Notes under the pieces: generated by a model
What the model saw: only the letters and a program-made list of their open reading frames with translations
The model's database searches: none
Told to the model about the DNA's origin: nothing
Position numbers and translations under genes: made by a program
NCBI GenBank assembly: GCA_013538855.1
Contig: JABXJS010000185.1
Location: forward strand, 1-50,795
Reading direction: 5' to 3'
DNA: 50,795 nt
Origin: Herpetosiphonaceae bacterium
GTDB lineage: Bacteria; Chloroflexota; Chloroflexia; Chloroflexales; Herpetosiphonaceae
Part shown: one piece after another, positions 25,376-34,900 of the stretch
Numbering within the stretch: the first letter of the stretch is position 1
Layout: each line of letters starts with the position of its first letter

Positions 25376-26647
25376 ATGGGTCGGCGGTCGGCAAGATTAC
25401 TCGGACCAGTGTTGATTTTCCCAATACTCCTCTGTGTGCTTTTAGCGGTGTTTATTTGGATTTTGCAGCCTGAGCCGACGACGGACGCAGCGGCAACCAG
25501 CATGTTACCGGTTGTGCAGAGCGGGGCCACTGCTGAGCCAACAGCGCCGCCGCAAAGTGGCGTTGCGAGCCAGCCGGTTGCCAGCAGCGGCGCGAGCGCA
25601 GCATCTGCGGAGCAGCAGCGCATAGCGGTGTACGAGCGTGTTGCACCAGCAGTGGTGAGCATCAACACATCGAGCGAGGAGATTGACGAGACGACCGATC
25701 TGAGCACGCTGGATCAGGCGCTTGGCTCGGGGTTTTTGTACAGCAGCGATGGCTATATCGTAACCAACAACCACGTCGTCGAGGCCGTCGGCAGCGGAGC
25801 GACGGTTGAGTACGCCAAGAACATCGAGGTGGTGTTTGCGAACCGTAAGCGCACGCAGGCCACGCTGGTTGGCGCTGATCCTGACAGCGATCTGGCGGTG
25901 ATTAAGGTTGATCCGGCGTTTGTAGAAGGCATTGAGCCACTGAAGATCGCCGACTCGAGCGCGCTCAAGGTTGGCCAGGATACGATTGCGATTGGCAACC
26001 CGTTCGGACTGAAGAACACGATGACCACCGGCATCATCAGCGCCTTGGAGGGGCGCTCGCTCGAAGGGCGCAACCTTGGCACCGGCCAGTTCCGCAACAC
26101 GCGCATCATCCAGACCGATGCGGCGATCAATCCGGGCAACAGCGGCGGTCCGCTGCTCAACAGCTCTGGCCAGTTGATCGGTGTCAACACAGCGATTCGT
26201 GTGAGTCCGGGGACGCTGACGCCAGCATTCGAGGGGATTGGCCTTGCGGTGCCATCGAACACGGTCAAGGCTGTTGTGCCTGATCTGATCAAGTATGGCA
26301 AGCACAAGTATGCCTATCTGGGCATTGGCTTAACCGAGGTCTCGCCGACGCTGGCGGAGCGCTACGATCTGCCGGTGCAGCAGGGCGCGCTGGTTACGCG
26401 GGTGGTGCCAGGCTCGGCGGCGGACGCGGCGGGTTTGCAAGCGGGCGAGCGGGTGGTTGCGCTTGGTGAGCAGACGCTGCCGATCGATGGTGATATTATC
26501 ATTGAGTTTAACGGCAATCCGGTGCTGGACACCAACGATCTGCTGACGTACATCAATGACTCGCAAGTTGGCGACGAGGTGATCTTGACAGTGCAGCGTG
26601 GCGGAGAGCGCCTTGCGCTACCGACGAAGCTTGGCGAGCGGCCCTAG
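25376..26647 (+). CDS. HtrA/DegP-type serine protease, membrane anchored
   Basis: A 423-aa S1C protease. One N-terminal membrane helix (res 9-30) and a low-complexity Ala/Ser/Pro linker (35-80) precede the catalytic domain with His133 (TNNHVV), Asp172 (DSDLAVI) and Ser256 (NPGNSGGPL). One PDZ domain (about 320-420) follows. Compared with the copy at 13191 it has a true transmembrane anchor rather than a lipobox, and a longer segment between His and Asp. The start at 25376 follows AAAGGA. It is divergent from the PBP1A gene and probably works in envelope protein quality control. Confidence 0.92.
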   Translation: MGRRSARLLGPVLIFPILLCVLLAVFIWILQPEPTTDAAATSMLPVVQSGATAEPTAPPQSGVASQPVASSGASAASAEQQRIAVYERVAPAVVSINTSSEEIDETTDLSTLDQALGSGFLYSSDGYIVTNNHVVEAVGSGATVEYAKNIEVVFANRKRTQATLVGADPDSDLAVIKVDPAFVEGIEPLKIADSSALKVGQDTIAIGNPFGLKNTMTTGIISALEGRSLEGRNLGTGQFRNTRIIQTDAAINPGNSGGPLLNSSGQLIGVNTAIRVSPGTLTPAFEGIGLAVPSNTVKAVVPDLIKYGKHKYAYLGIGLTEVSPTLAERYDLPVQQGALVTRVVPGSAADAAGLQAGERVVALGEQTLPIDGDIIIEFNGNPVLDTNDLLTYINDSQVGDEVILTVQRGGERLALPTKLGERP

Positions 26648-26723
26648 CATCTGGACATCCCGCGTGGCTGCCCATGCGTAGATGCAGGTACAGAATACCA
26701 AAACCGCTCCTCATCTCATCCAG

Positions 26724-26763
26724 CCACAGCGGCTCCATGGCGCAGACCATGGAGCCGCTGTGG
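26724..26763. terminator. Large hairpin after the second htrA
   Basis: A perfect 17-bp stem (ccacagcggctccatgg and its complement) with a 6-base loop. No T-run follows on the + strand (CGTTGTC), so Rho-independent termination is plausible but not typical. Confidence 0.55.
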
Positions 26764-26841
26764 CGTTGTCGGTGCTGGAACATAACCTGCTGATGTCGAG
26801 CAGACTAACCGTTCACATCGTTACCTTGGGGAGGTGCAGAT

Positions 26842-27129
26842 ATGCTGATTGTACGGTGGCTGTTTAACCTGCTAAGCCTGGTGGGCGCAACGCTCGCCGG
26901 AGTCTGGCTTGGCGAGCAAGTGCGGCCAGCGGCAAGCTGGCAGGCCGCGACCGATGGGCGTGCAGGGCTACGCGGAGCGCTGGTGCTGACCAACGTTGTG
27001 CCGGCGCTGCTGGTGGGGCTGCTGACCAAACCGCGCTGGCTGTTTGGCATGCTGGCTGGCTTTGGCCTCAGCGCGCTGATTGGTGACCGCCTGGAGCGCC
27101 CGCTGCTGGAGCAGCTTGATCTGCGCTAG
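26842..27129 (+). CDS. Small membrane protein of unknown function, 95 aa
   Basis: Not recognised. Two to three hydrophobic segments (LIVRWLFNLLSLVGATLAGVW; ALVLTNVVPALLVGLL; WLFGMLAGFGLSALI) separated by a short polar region. A good ribosome-binding site (GGGGAGGTG) precedes the ATG. It is followed by a 155-bp gap, with only a weak 6-bp hairpin (27210-27227), before a convergent small membrane protein gene. Confidence 0.6.
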   Translation: MLIVRWLFNLLSLVGATLAGVWLGEQVRPAASWQAATDGRAGLRGALVLTNVVPALLVGLLTKPRWLFGMLAGFGLSALIGDRLERPLLEQLDLR

Positions 27130-27285
27130 CTGGCGGGCTGTGCGTCGGCTGGATGGAGCACAGAGCAACCCCAACCGGCGCACAGGCAATCGCAACACTA
27201 CGGGCGTGTATGCGCAGCCAGGCGCATGGACCATGTGGCGGACAACAAACCTCACGCGCTGCTTTTCAAAAAAACAATGCCCAGG

Positions 27286-27564
27286 CTACTTTGTCGTGAC
27301 GCTTGTGACCATGAACATCAGATAGCTAGCCAGCGCAGCCCAGCCGACGAGGCGTGCCAGGGTAGGCAGAGCAAAATGTGCTAGCAGCGCAGAGAGCGCC
27401 AGCAACAGCCAGGCGAGCGCATGGCCCCAACGTAGAATGAGCCAGCGTGGCGAGTCGACGGCAAGGCCAGCCTTGTGCGGCCAGACAAAAACCCAGACGA
27501 CCGCTAGGAGCAAGCACACCCCGCTCCACACCAAGAACGGCACCCCAAGCAGCTTATGATCCAT
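27286..27564 (-). CDS. Small membrane protein of unknown function, 92 aa
   Basis: Not recognised. Three hydrophobic helices (FLVWSGVCLLLAVVWVFVW; HALAWLLLALSALLAHFAL; VGWAALASYLMFMVTS). The start at 27564 is chosen because AGGAG lies 9 bases upstream; the ATG three codons before it directly abuts that site. It lies 64 bp downstream of the CPBP protease gene on the same strand and may be co-transcribed with it. Confidence 0.6.
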   Translation of the reverse strand: MDHKLLGVPFLVWSGVCLLLAVVWVFVWPHKAGLAVDSPRWLILRWGHALAWLLLALSALLAHFALPTLARLVGWAALASYLMFMVTSVTTK

Positions 27565-27628
27565 AGCATTCATCTCCTGTGCAGATCGACAATGGGCTTG
27601 AGGATAGCACAGTTGATAGTGGCTGAGT

Positions 27629-28555
27629 CTAGCCTCCGCCGGCATTGACCGCACCAAAGGCCATAAAACTAAAGATCAGCACATCTTGGACGAAGTGAAT
27701 ACACCAAGCCCAGAAGAACCCGCGTGTCTCGAGCATGGCCTTGCCAAGCAGCCAGCCAAGCAGGGTGGCCATGGCCACGCCGATGAGGCCATAGGGCACG
27801 CCGTAGTAGTGGCCAATGCCAAAGAGGACTGCGGTAACCAGGAGCGCCGAGTGCGGGCTGATTAAGCCTTGGAGCGGTGCAAGCAGCGCAGCGCGGTACG
27901 TGAACTCCTCGCTAAATGCATTCATCAGTGCCAGCACCATAATTGATGGCAAGATTGGCAGAACCTGCTGCACCTGAGCCACGCTTGGCCGACCAGCAAG
28001 CAGCAGAAACGTCAGGGTGCCGAGGCTGATACAGCCGGTCAGGATGAGGCCAAAGCGTGACCAGTGCGTTGGGCGGGTGAGGCCAAGCCAGGGAGCGGGC
28101 ATCGCTGGTGCGCGGAGATCGCCGAGGCGCAGGAAGAGCTGCTGTGGGCGGTAGCGCAGCGCAAGCAGGAGTGCCATGACCAGCCCAGCGACGATGAGCC
28201 GCTGAAGCTGGGTGCCGAACATGGTCTCAACAAACGGGTGCTGACCTGGGCCAAACCAAGCGCGCCAGCGCGCGGAGCGTGCGACCTGCTCCAGAGCCAG
28301 CGAGCCGAGAAAGATGCCGAGCAGCACAAGCGTGTAGACGCGGAGCGGGCGCAGCGGCTGCCAGAGGCGGCCGAACACCAGCAGCGCGGCCAGCAGGGCG
28401 ACCTTGACCCACACCAGCCATGGTGGCGGTGAACCGATCAACACATCCCAGCAAATATCGGGAAGGCTTGAAACAGCGAGTGTGAGCGCCCAGACGACAG
28501 TGAGCCAACTGATGTGGCGCAGCTGTGCAGGCGAACGAAGCGATGAGACAGACAT
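27629..28555 (-). CDS. CPBP-family intramembrane metalloprotease
   Basis: A 308-aa polytopic membrane protein with about eight hydrophobic segments and the three motifs of the CAAX-protease/bacteriocin-processing (CPBP, Abi) family. These are SEEFTYR (Glu216, Glu217, Arg221), FGIGHYY (His249) and HFVQD (His287, Asp291). Members cleave peptides within the membrane or give self-immunity to bacteriocins; the substrate here is unknown. The start follows AAGGAG. Confidence 0.85.
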   Translation of the reverse strand: MSVSSLRSPAQLRHISWLTVVWALTLAVSSLPDICWDVLIGSPPPWLVWVKVALLAALLVFGRLWQPLRPLRVYTLVLLGIFLGSLALEQVARSARWRAWFGPGQHPFVETMFGTQLQRLIVAGLVMALLLALRYRPQQLFLRLGDLRAPAMPAPWLGLTRPTHWSRFGLILTGCISLGTLTFLLLAGRPSVAQVQQVLPILPSIMVLALMNAFSEEFTYRAALLAPLQGLISPHSALLVTAVLFGIGHYYGVPYGLIGVAMATLLGWLLGKAMLETRGFFWAWCIHFVQDVLIFSFMAFGAVNAGGG

Positions 28556-28705
28556 CGGCAGCTCCTTGTATGATCTGCTTCAGTGCAGCAACTCCGGTAG
28601 ATTAACCGTAGACCAGCCCACGCTGCCCAACCAAAAAGGTATCACCACGCAGCAGAGAGAAATCGTCACTGACGGAATGGCGGGGCGACCTGGGGCCACA
28701 GGAGG

Positions 28706-28720
28706 TGCACATGTGGTGCA
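28706..28720. promoter_or_regulatory. Palindrome upstream of the subtilase promoter
   Basis: TGCAC-ATGTG-GTGCA is a 5-5-5 inverted repeat ending 13 bases before the -35, a position typical of activator sites. No regulator is assigned. Apart from this, the promoter and the leader, I saw nothing else in the gap 28556-28919. Confidence 0.35.
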
Positions 28721-28733
28721 TGCTGGTGTCTGC

Positions 28734-28762
28734 TTGACAGGTTTTTTTGTTGCGCGGATAAT
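28734..28762 (+). promoter_or_regulatory. Promoter of the large secreted subtilase gene
   Basis: TTGACA (28734-28739), a 17-bp spacer and GATAAT (28757-28762). The start near 28769 leaves a 150-base leader with a 6-bp hairpin tcctga / tcagga (28801-28825) and a 23-codon open frame starting with ATG at 28825. Confidence 0.7.
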
Positions 28763-28919
28763 GGTGCCTTACAACCCCCACAACTATCTACAATAGATTT
28801 TCCTGAACTCGGCCTCTCATCAGGAATGCGGAAAGGAGGCTACAACCAAACCTACACCACACAGTCTGGAACTGTCCGTCTACGAAGGTCTTGCTAAAAC
28901 TGCTTGGAGGAAACAAGGA

Positions 28920-31900
28920 ATGGCTTTAAGCGCCTTACGAGCGATGACTCGCCTGCTGATGGTCATCGTGCTGGTCCTTCCTCTTGGCGTAGCAGCACAA
29001 AATCCCGCAACTGTATCGAGCACCTCGACACAAAAGATTTTGGTAAACACCGCCAACACAGATGCGCTTGCCGCTGTGCTTGGGCAAGGTGGTACGCTGC
29101 TCGCTGACTATGGAACGTTCTCACTCTGGCGTGTACCCACGTCAAAAGTCTCCCAACTAACCGCTTCATCGCAGATCTCCATCGCACAACACGATATGGA
29201 CACCGTTTATCTTCGTGATGGTGCGATTGATACGCGTGCCAATACGACGCCGAACGTTGCCGCTGATCTTCAGCAGCTGCGCACGGCCGAAGCGCAATTC
29301 TGGATGATCCAATTTGTGGGTCCAGTTAAAGATGATTGGCTGAAGGCAGTGACGAAGACCGGCGCAGAGCTGGTTATGTACATGCCCTCCAACGCCTATG
29401 TGGTCTGGGCCGACGGCCAGGCTGTCAAAGGGCTACAGGACATGGCCGCAGCCGACAAGTTTGTCCAGTGGGCTGGGCCGTATCATCCGGCCTATCGCAT
29501 TGCGCCGAACCTGCTGAGCGCGGCCAACGCGGTTAAGACCAACCCGACCACCAAGGTGACGGTGCAGTTCTACACCACCGCCGCAACCCAGCGGTCGCTT
29601 GAGAAGCTGTTGAGCGCCAGCAGCGCCGTGTACAAAGCGCCGTCGAAGGTGCTTGGCTTCACGGATGTGACGGTGGAAGTGCCGACAGCGATGCTCAAAG
29701 AGCTGGCCCGCCAGGCCGATGTTTTCAATGTCGAGTCCTGGGGTGCGCCTGAGAAGCTTGATGAGCGCCAAGGCCAGATTCTGGCTGGCAACATCACCAC
29801 CTCTGGCGGCAAAGTCGTGCCGGCAGGCCCTGGCTACCTAAGCTGGCTGGCCTCGGTGGGCATGCCGACGGACCCGGCCGAGTACCCGATCGTGGACGTG
29901 GTGGACGACGGCCTTGATTCTGGCAATGCCGCAAACATCATTCACCCAGACTTCCATGAGCAGGGCCTTGCCTCTAGTCCCGACCGCGTGGCGTACATTG
30001 GCAACTGTACTGTTGATGCCAACGGCAACGCTGGCGGCGGCGGCCACGGCAACCTGAACGCCGGTATTGTGGCGGCCTTCAACAACCAGAGCGGCTTCCC
30101 GTACATTGATGGGCCAAGCTCGGGGATCAGCGGCGGCTACAACATCGGCGTGGGCATGTCGCCCTACGGCCGTGTGGCGGGCACCAAGATCTTCGCCAAC
30201 GCTGGCTCCTACGATATCTCGGGCTGTGGCGACACGGACGCGGGCGTGGTGGCCGCGAGCTACAACGCTGGCGCGAACCTGACCTCCAACAGCTGGGGCT
30301 GTGGCCCGCCGCTGTGCGGCCCAGGCGGTGCGTATGACGCCTCCTCGCAGGCCTACGACGCCCTGACCCGCGATGCCTCCAGCACCACGCCGGGCAACCA
30401 GCAGATGCTGCACGTCTTCTCGGCTGGCAACTCTGGCCCTAGCTCGGACACGCTGGGCACGCCGGGCACGGCCAAGAACGTCATCGCCGTCGGCGCGACC
30501 GAGAATGTGCGCGACGAGGGCGTGGCCGACGGCTGTAACTCCACCGCCTCGGACAACGCCGACGATATCGCCGGCTTCTCCTCGCGTGGCCCGACCGATG
30601 ATGGGCGCACCAAGCCGGACGTCACCGGCCCTGGCATCCACGTCACCGGCCCCGCCTCGCAGGAGGCAGGCTTTGATGGCACGGGCGTGTGTGGCGCAAG
30701 CGGCAGCGACAACCGGTTCTACCCCGCTGGCCAGACGCTGTACACCTGGTCGTCGGGCACGAGCCACTCGGCTCCGGCCGTGGCTGGCTCGGCATCGCTG
30801 CTCTACACCTACTATCGCCTGAACTACGGCGCGGGCAGCCCGCCCAGCCCAGCGATGCTCAAGGCCTATCTGCTGAACAGCACGCGCTACCTGAACGGCT
30901 CGGGCACTGGCGGCGACCTGCCGACCAACAACCAGGGCTGGGGCGATGTGTACCTGAAGCAGGCCTTTGATGGCACAGCGCGCCTGTTCTTCGATCAGCA
31001 GACCACCTTTGGTGCCACTGGCGAGGACTTTGTGCAGGGTGGTCAGATCACTGACCCATCGAAGCCCTTCCGCGTGACGCTGACCTGGACCGATGCGCCT
31101 GGCTCGACCACCGGCAACGCCTATGTCAACGACCTGAACCTGGAAGTGACTGTTGGCGGCCAGACCTACAAAGGCAACGTCTTCAGCGGAGCCTTCTCGG
31201 CCACCGGCGGCAGCGCCGACACCAAGAACAACGTCGAGAGCGTCACCATCCCGGCTGGCGTTACCGGCAGCTTCGAGGTGCGCGTGGTTGCGGCCAACAT
31301 CGCTGGCGACGGCGTGCCTGGCAACGCAGACACGACCGACCAGGACTTCGCGCTGACGATCTACAACGCCGCGACCGGCCCGACCGGCGCGCTGACCGGC
31401 TTTGTGCGCCATCCATCGAGCGCCCCAGTTGCTGGCGCGCGTGTGGCTGCCGACACTGGCCCGGCGACGCTGAGCAACGCCACTGGCGCGTACACACTGC
31501 TGCTGCCAGTTGGCACCTACACTGTCACGGCGAGCCTGCTGGGCTACGGCGACTCGGACACCGTGACCAACATCAACATCACCGAGAACATGACGGTGAC
31601 GCAGGACTTTACCCTTGAGGGTGGTGCGCTCACCGGCGTGGTTCGTGATGCCTTTACGCCGAGCCAGCCAATCGTCGGCGCGATTGTGACCACCGGCTTG
31701 GTGACCACAACGACCGACGCGAACGGCATGTACAGCTTCCCGCAGGCCCCGGTTGGCTCGGTCACCGTGACCGCCTCGGCCGTCGGCTATGCGCCGCAGA
31801 GCGACAGCACAACCATCTCCGATAGCATGACCGCCACGCTTGATCTGGTGCTGCCAGGCGGTGCTGTGGCCGGTCAGGTGACGGATGCGATCAACGGCGC

Positions 31901-34900
31901 GCCAATCGCTGGCGCACGGGTTGAAGCACCTGGGCGCGTCTTCACCACCGACGCCAACGGGCGCTACGCCTTCCGCTCGCCGCCAGGCGCAATCAGCCTG
32001 CAGGTGAGCAAGGTTGGCTATGCCACCGTTGGGGTCAATCCTGCGATCACCAATGGCATGACGGTAACCCAGGATGTGGCGCTGACGCCAGAGTTTGGTG
32101 TCGACCCAGCCATGCTGAGCCGCACCTTCACCTTCGGCGATGCCCCGATCACGGACACAGCGGCGATGACGCTGACCAACACAAGCAGCCAGGTGTTCAC
32201 CTACACCCTGCGTGAGGTGTCCGGTGGCTTTACGCCACTGCGCCCGACCGCTGGGGACGTGCTGCTGGTCAACAACGATACCGATGCGACGACCGCCGCC
32301 CGCACGGCGCTGGAGAGCAACGGCTACACCGTCACAACCGAAACGGCGGCGGTATTCGATGCTGAGCCGGTATCATCGCTGCTCAACTACGTGGCTGTGG
32401 TGTACGCTGGCAATCCAGGCACAAACAGTCGCACCAAGCTGCAAGAGTACCTGGACAACAACGGTAGGCTGTTGATCGCCGACAACGATCTGGGCTTCAG
32501 CAACCGCACTACGCCGTTGTACACCACCTACCTTGATGCAACCTACGGTGGCGATGATCCTGGCGCTAGCAATCGCGCGCTGACCGGTGAAGACATCATG
32601 GCTGGTGTGAATGCACCGTCAGTTGATCCATTCCCCGACTACTACACGCCTGGCGCTAGCTCGGTGACGATCTTCCGCTATGGCAACAACTCCGTGGGCG
32701 GATCGCGCATCACCCGCAACGGCTACAAGGCGATCTACATCGCTACTGACTACGACAGCCTTGGCACTGCGGCCACAGGTGAGCCAATCGAAGCCACGAT
32801 TATGCAGAAGGCCATGATGTGGCTCACTGGCGGCGCTGCGCAGGACAACATTCCATGGCTCAAGGAAGACCCAACCGGTGGCCCCATCGCTGGCAACAGC
32901 GACCAGAATGTTGATATCGGATGGTACCCCGATGTGGTTGATCAGCCGGGCACCTACAACGCCCTGCTGCGCTTCAACTACACGACTGTGCCAACCATCA
33001 CCATCAACGTTCCGGTGACCATGACCGTGCTGCCATCGGCCAGCCAGGCCGGCATCACCGGCGTGGTCTCTTCCACCGGCCTCTGCGACATGGATCTGCA
33101 GCCGCTGGTTGGGGCAACGGTGACGATCACCGCCACTGGCGGCTTCAGCACGACCGTCCAGACCGACGCCACCGGCAAGTACACCTACTACACGCCGGGC
33201 AGCGACACCTACTACGTCACGGTTGAGGCCGAGAACCACCTGGTCACCACTGAGATGGTCGCTGCGACCGCTGGCTCAGTGACGACCCAGAACTTCACCC
33301 TGCGCCTGCAGTCCGCGTGTCTGAGCGTTGATCCCGACAGCCTGTCGGCAACCTTGGAGCTTGGTCAGCAGGTTACGCAGACCGTTGTGGTCTCCAATAC
33401 AGGTGCCACACCGGCCAGCTATCAGGTGATCGAAGCGAGCGGCAACAGCTCGTCGCCAGACGCCTCTGGCTACTTCTGGACCGAGCAGCGGATTGCGTGG
33501 GTCGATGCCAGCGATGGCACCTCGCAGAATCCTGCCGACGACGGTGAGTTCAACGTTACGCTGCCCTTCACCTTCCCGTTCTACGGGACGATGACCAGCA
33601 ATATTCGCGTTGGCAACAACGGCGCGATTATGGTTGGGGCGACGACTGGTGATGTTGGCTATCAAAACGCTGATCTGACGCTGGCCTCCTCGCCCAACAA
33701 CTTCATTGCCCCGTTCTGGGATGACATGAGCTCGCAGAGCGGCGAAGTCTACGTCAAGAACATCCCGACGCCGCTCAATCAGGCGACGATTATCCAGTGG
33801 AACAATCGCCCGCACTACAACGGCGTTGGTTCCGGAACCTACCAGGCTGTGCTGTACGAGAACGGCAACATCCTGTTCCAGTACCTCGACACCGACTTTG
33901 GCGATAGCGGCTTTGACGCTGGTGCCAGCGCCTCGGTGGGTATCCGCGGCACTGGTGCGGCGAATGCCTCGCAGTACTCGTTCAACCAGCCTGCTGTTGG
34001 CAACAACACGGCTGTCTGCTTCGTGCGCCCTGGCAACCCAAGCTGTACCGATATCGCCTGGCTGATGGAGACGCCAGATCAGGTGAGCGGTCAGGTTGGC
34101 ACGCCGCCAAGCGCGCAGATGATCGATGTGATGTTCGATGCCTCGCAGGTCAGCCAGCCGGGCACTTACACCGCAACACTCGTCCTGAGCCACGATGGCC
34201 TGCAGAATCCAGTCAGCTTCCCGGTGACCATGACGGTTACCCTGCCGTCTGGCTCTGGAATCATCGAGGGTACCGTTATGGGCCTGGAGGCCTGTGACAC
34301 GCCTGGTATGCCGCTGAGTGGCGCGATGGTGACGCTGGGCACGACCCCGCCACAGTCCGACACAACCGACGCGAGCGGCTACTACAACTTTGTCGCTGAC
34401 AGCGGCACCTACACCATGACGGTCTCGGCGGCGGGCTACGTCTCCAAGACGATCAGCGTTGTGGTTCCCGATGCCGCAACTGGCACCCAGGATGTGGAGC
34501 TACAGCTCGAGGCTCCGTGTGGCGATGTCTCGCCCACGAGCCTGAGCAGCACGCAGGCCCCGGATACAACCATGGATCGCACGCTGACGGTGGTCAACAC
34601 TGGCACCGCTGCGCTCGACTGGTCGATTCAGGAGCAGGCACCGCGTCCCGCTGCCGCAAACAGCGCGCCCGCTGTGCGCAAGCCTGTTGCCAGCCGCCCA
34701 GATGCTGCCAGCCTACGGCAGACGGCACCGACGGCGGATGTGCTGCAGGATGGTGGCTTTGAGGCGACCAACGCTTCGAACTTCACCAACCCATTCTGGG
34801 CACAGTCCTCGACCAACTACGGCACGGTGATTTGCAACGCCTCCTGCGCAGGCAGCGGCACAGTGCTGCCGCACACCGGCACCTTCTTCGTCTGGTTCGG

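Noticed and set aside
28825-28896. A 23-codon upstream frame in the subtilase leader annotated as a gene
   Set aside because: It has only a weak ribosome-binding site and no recognisable product; kept only as a possible leader element.
29838-31412. A 524-codon open frame antisense to the subtilase catalytic domain
   Set aside because: It is the mirror of a strongly codon-biased GC-rich gene, shows no domain signature, and has no ribosome-binding site; the + strand has all subtilase motifs.
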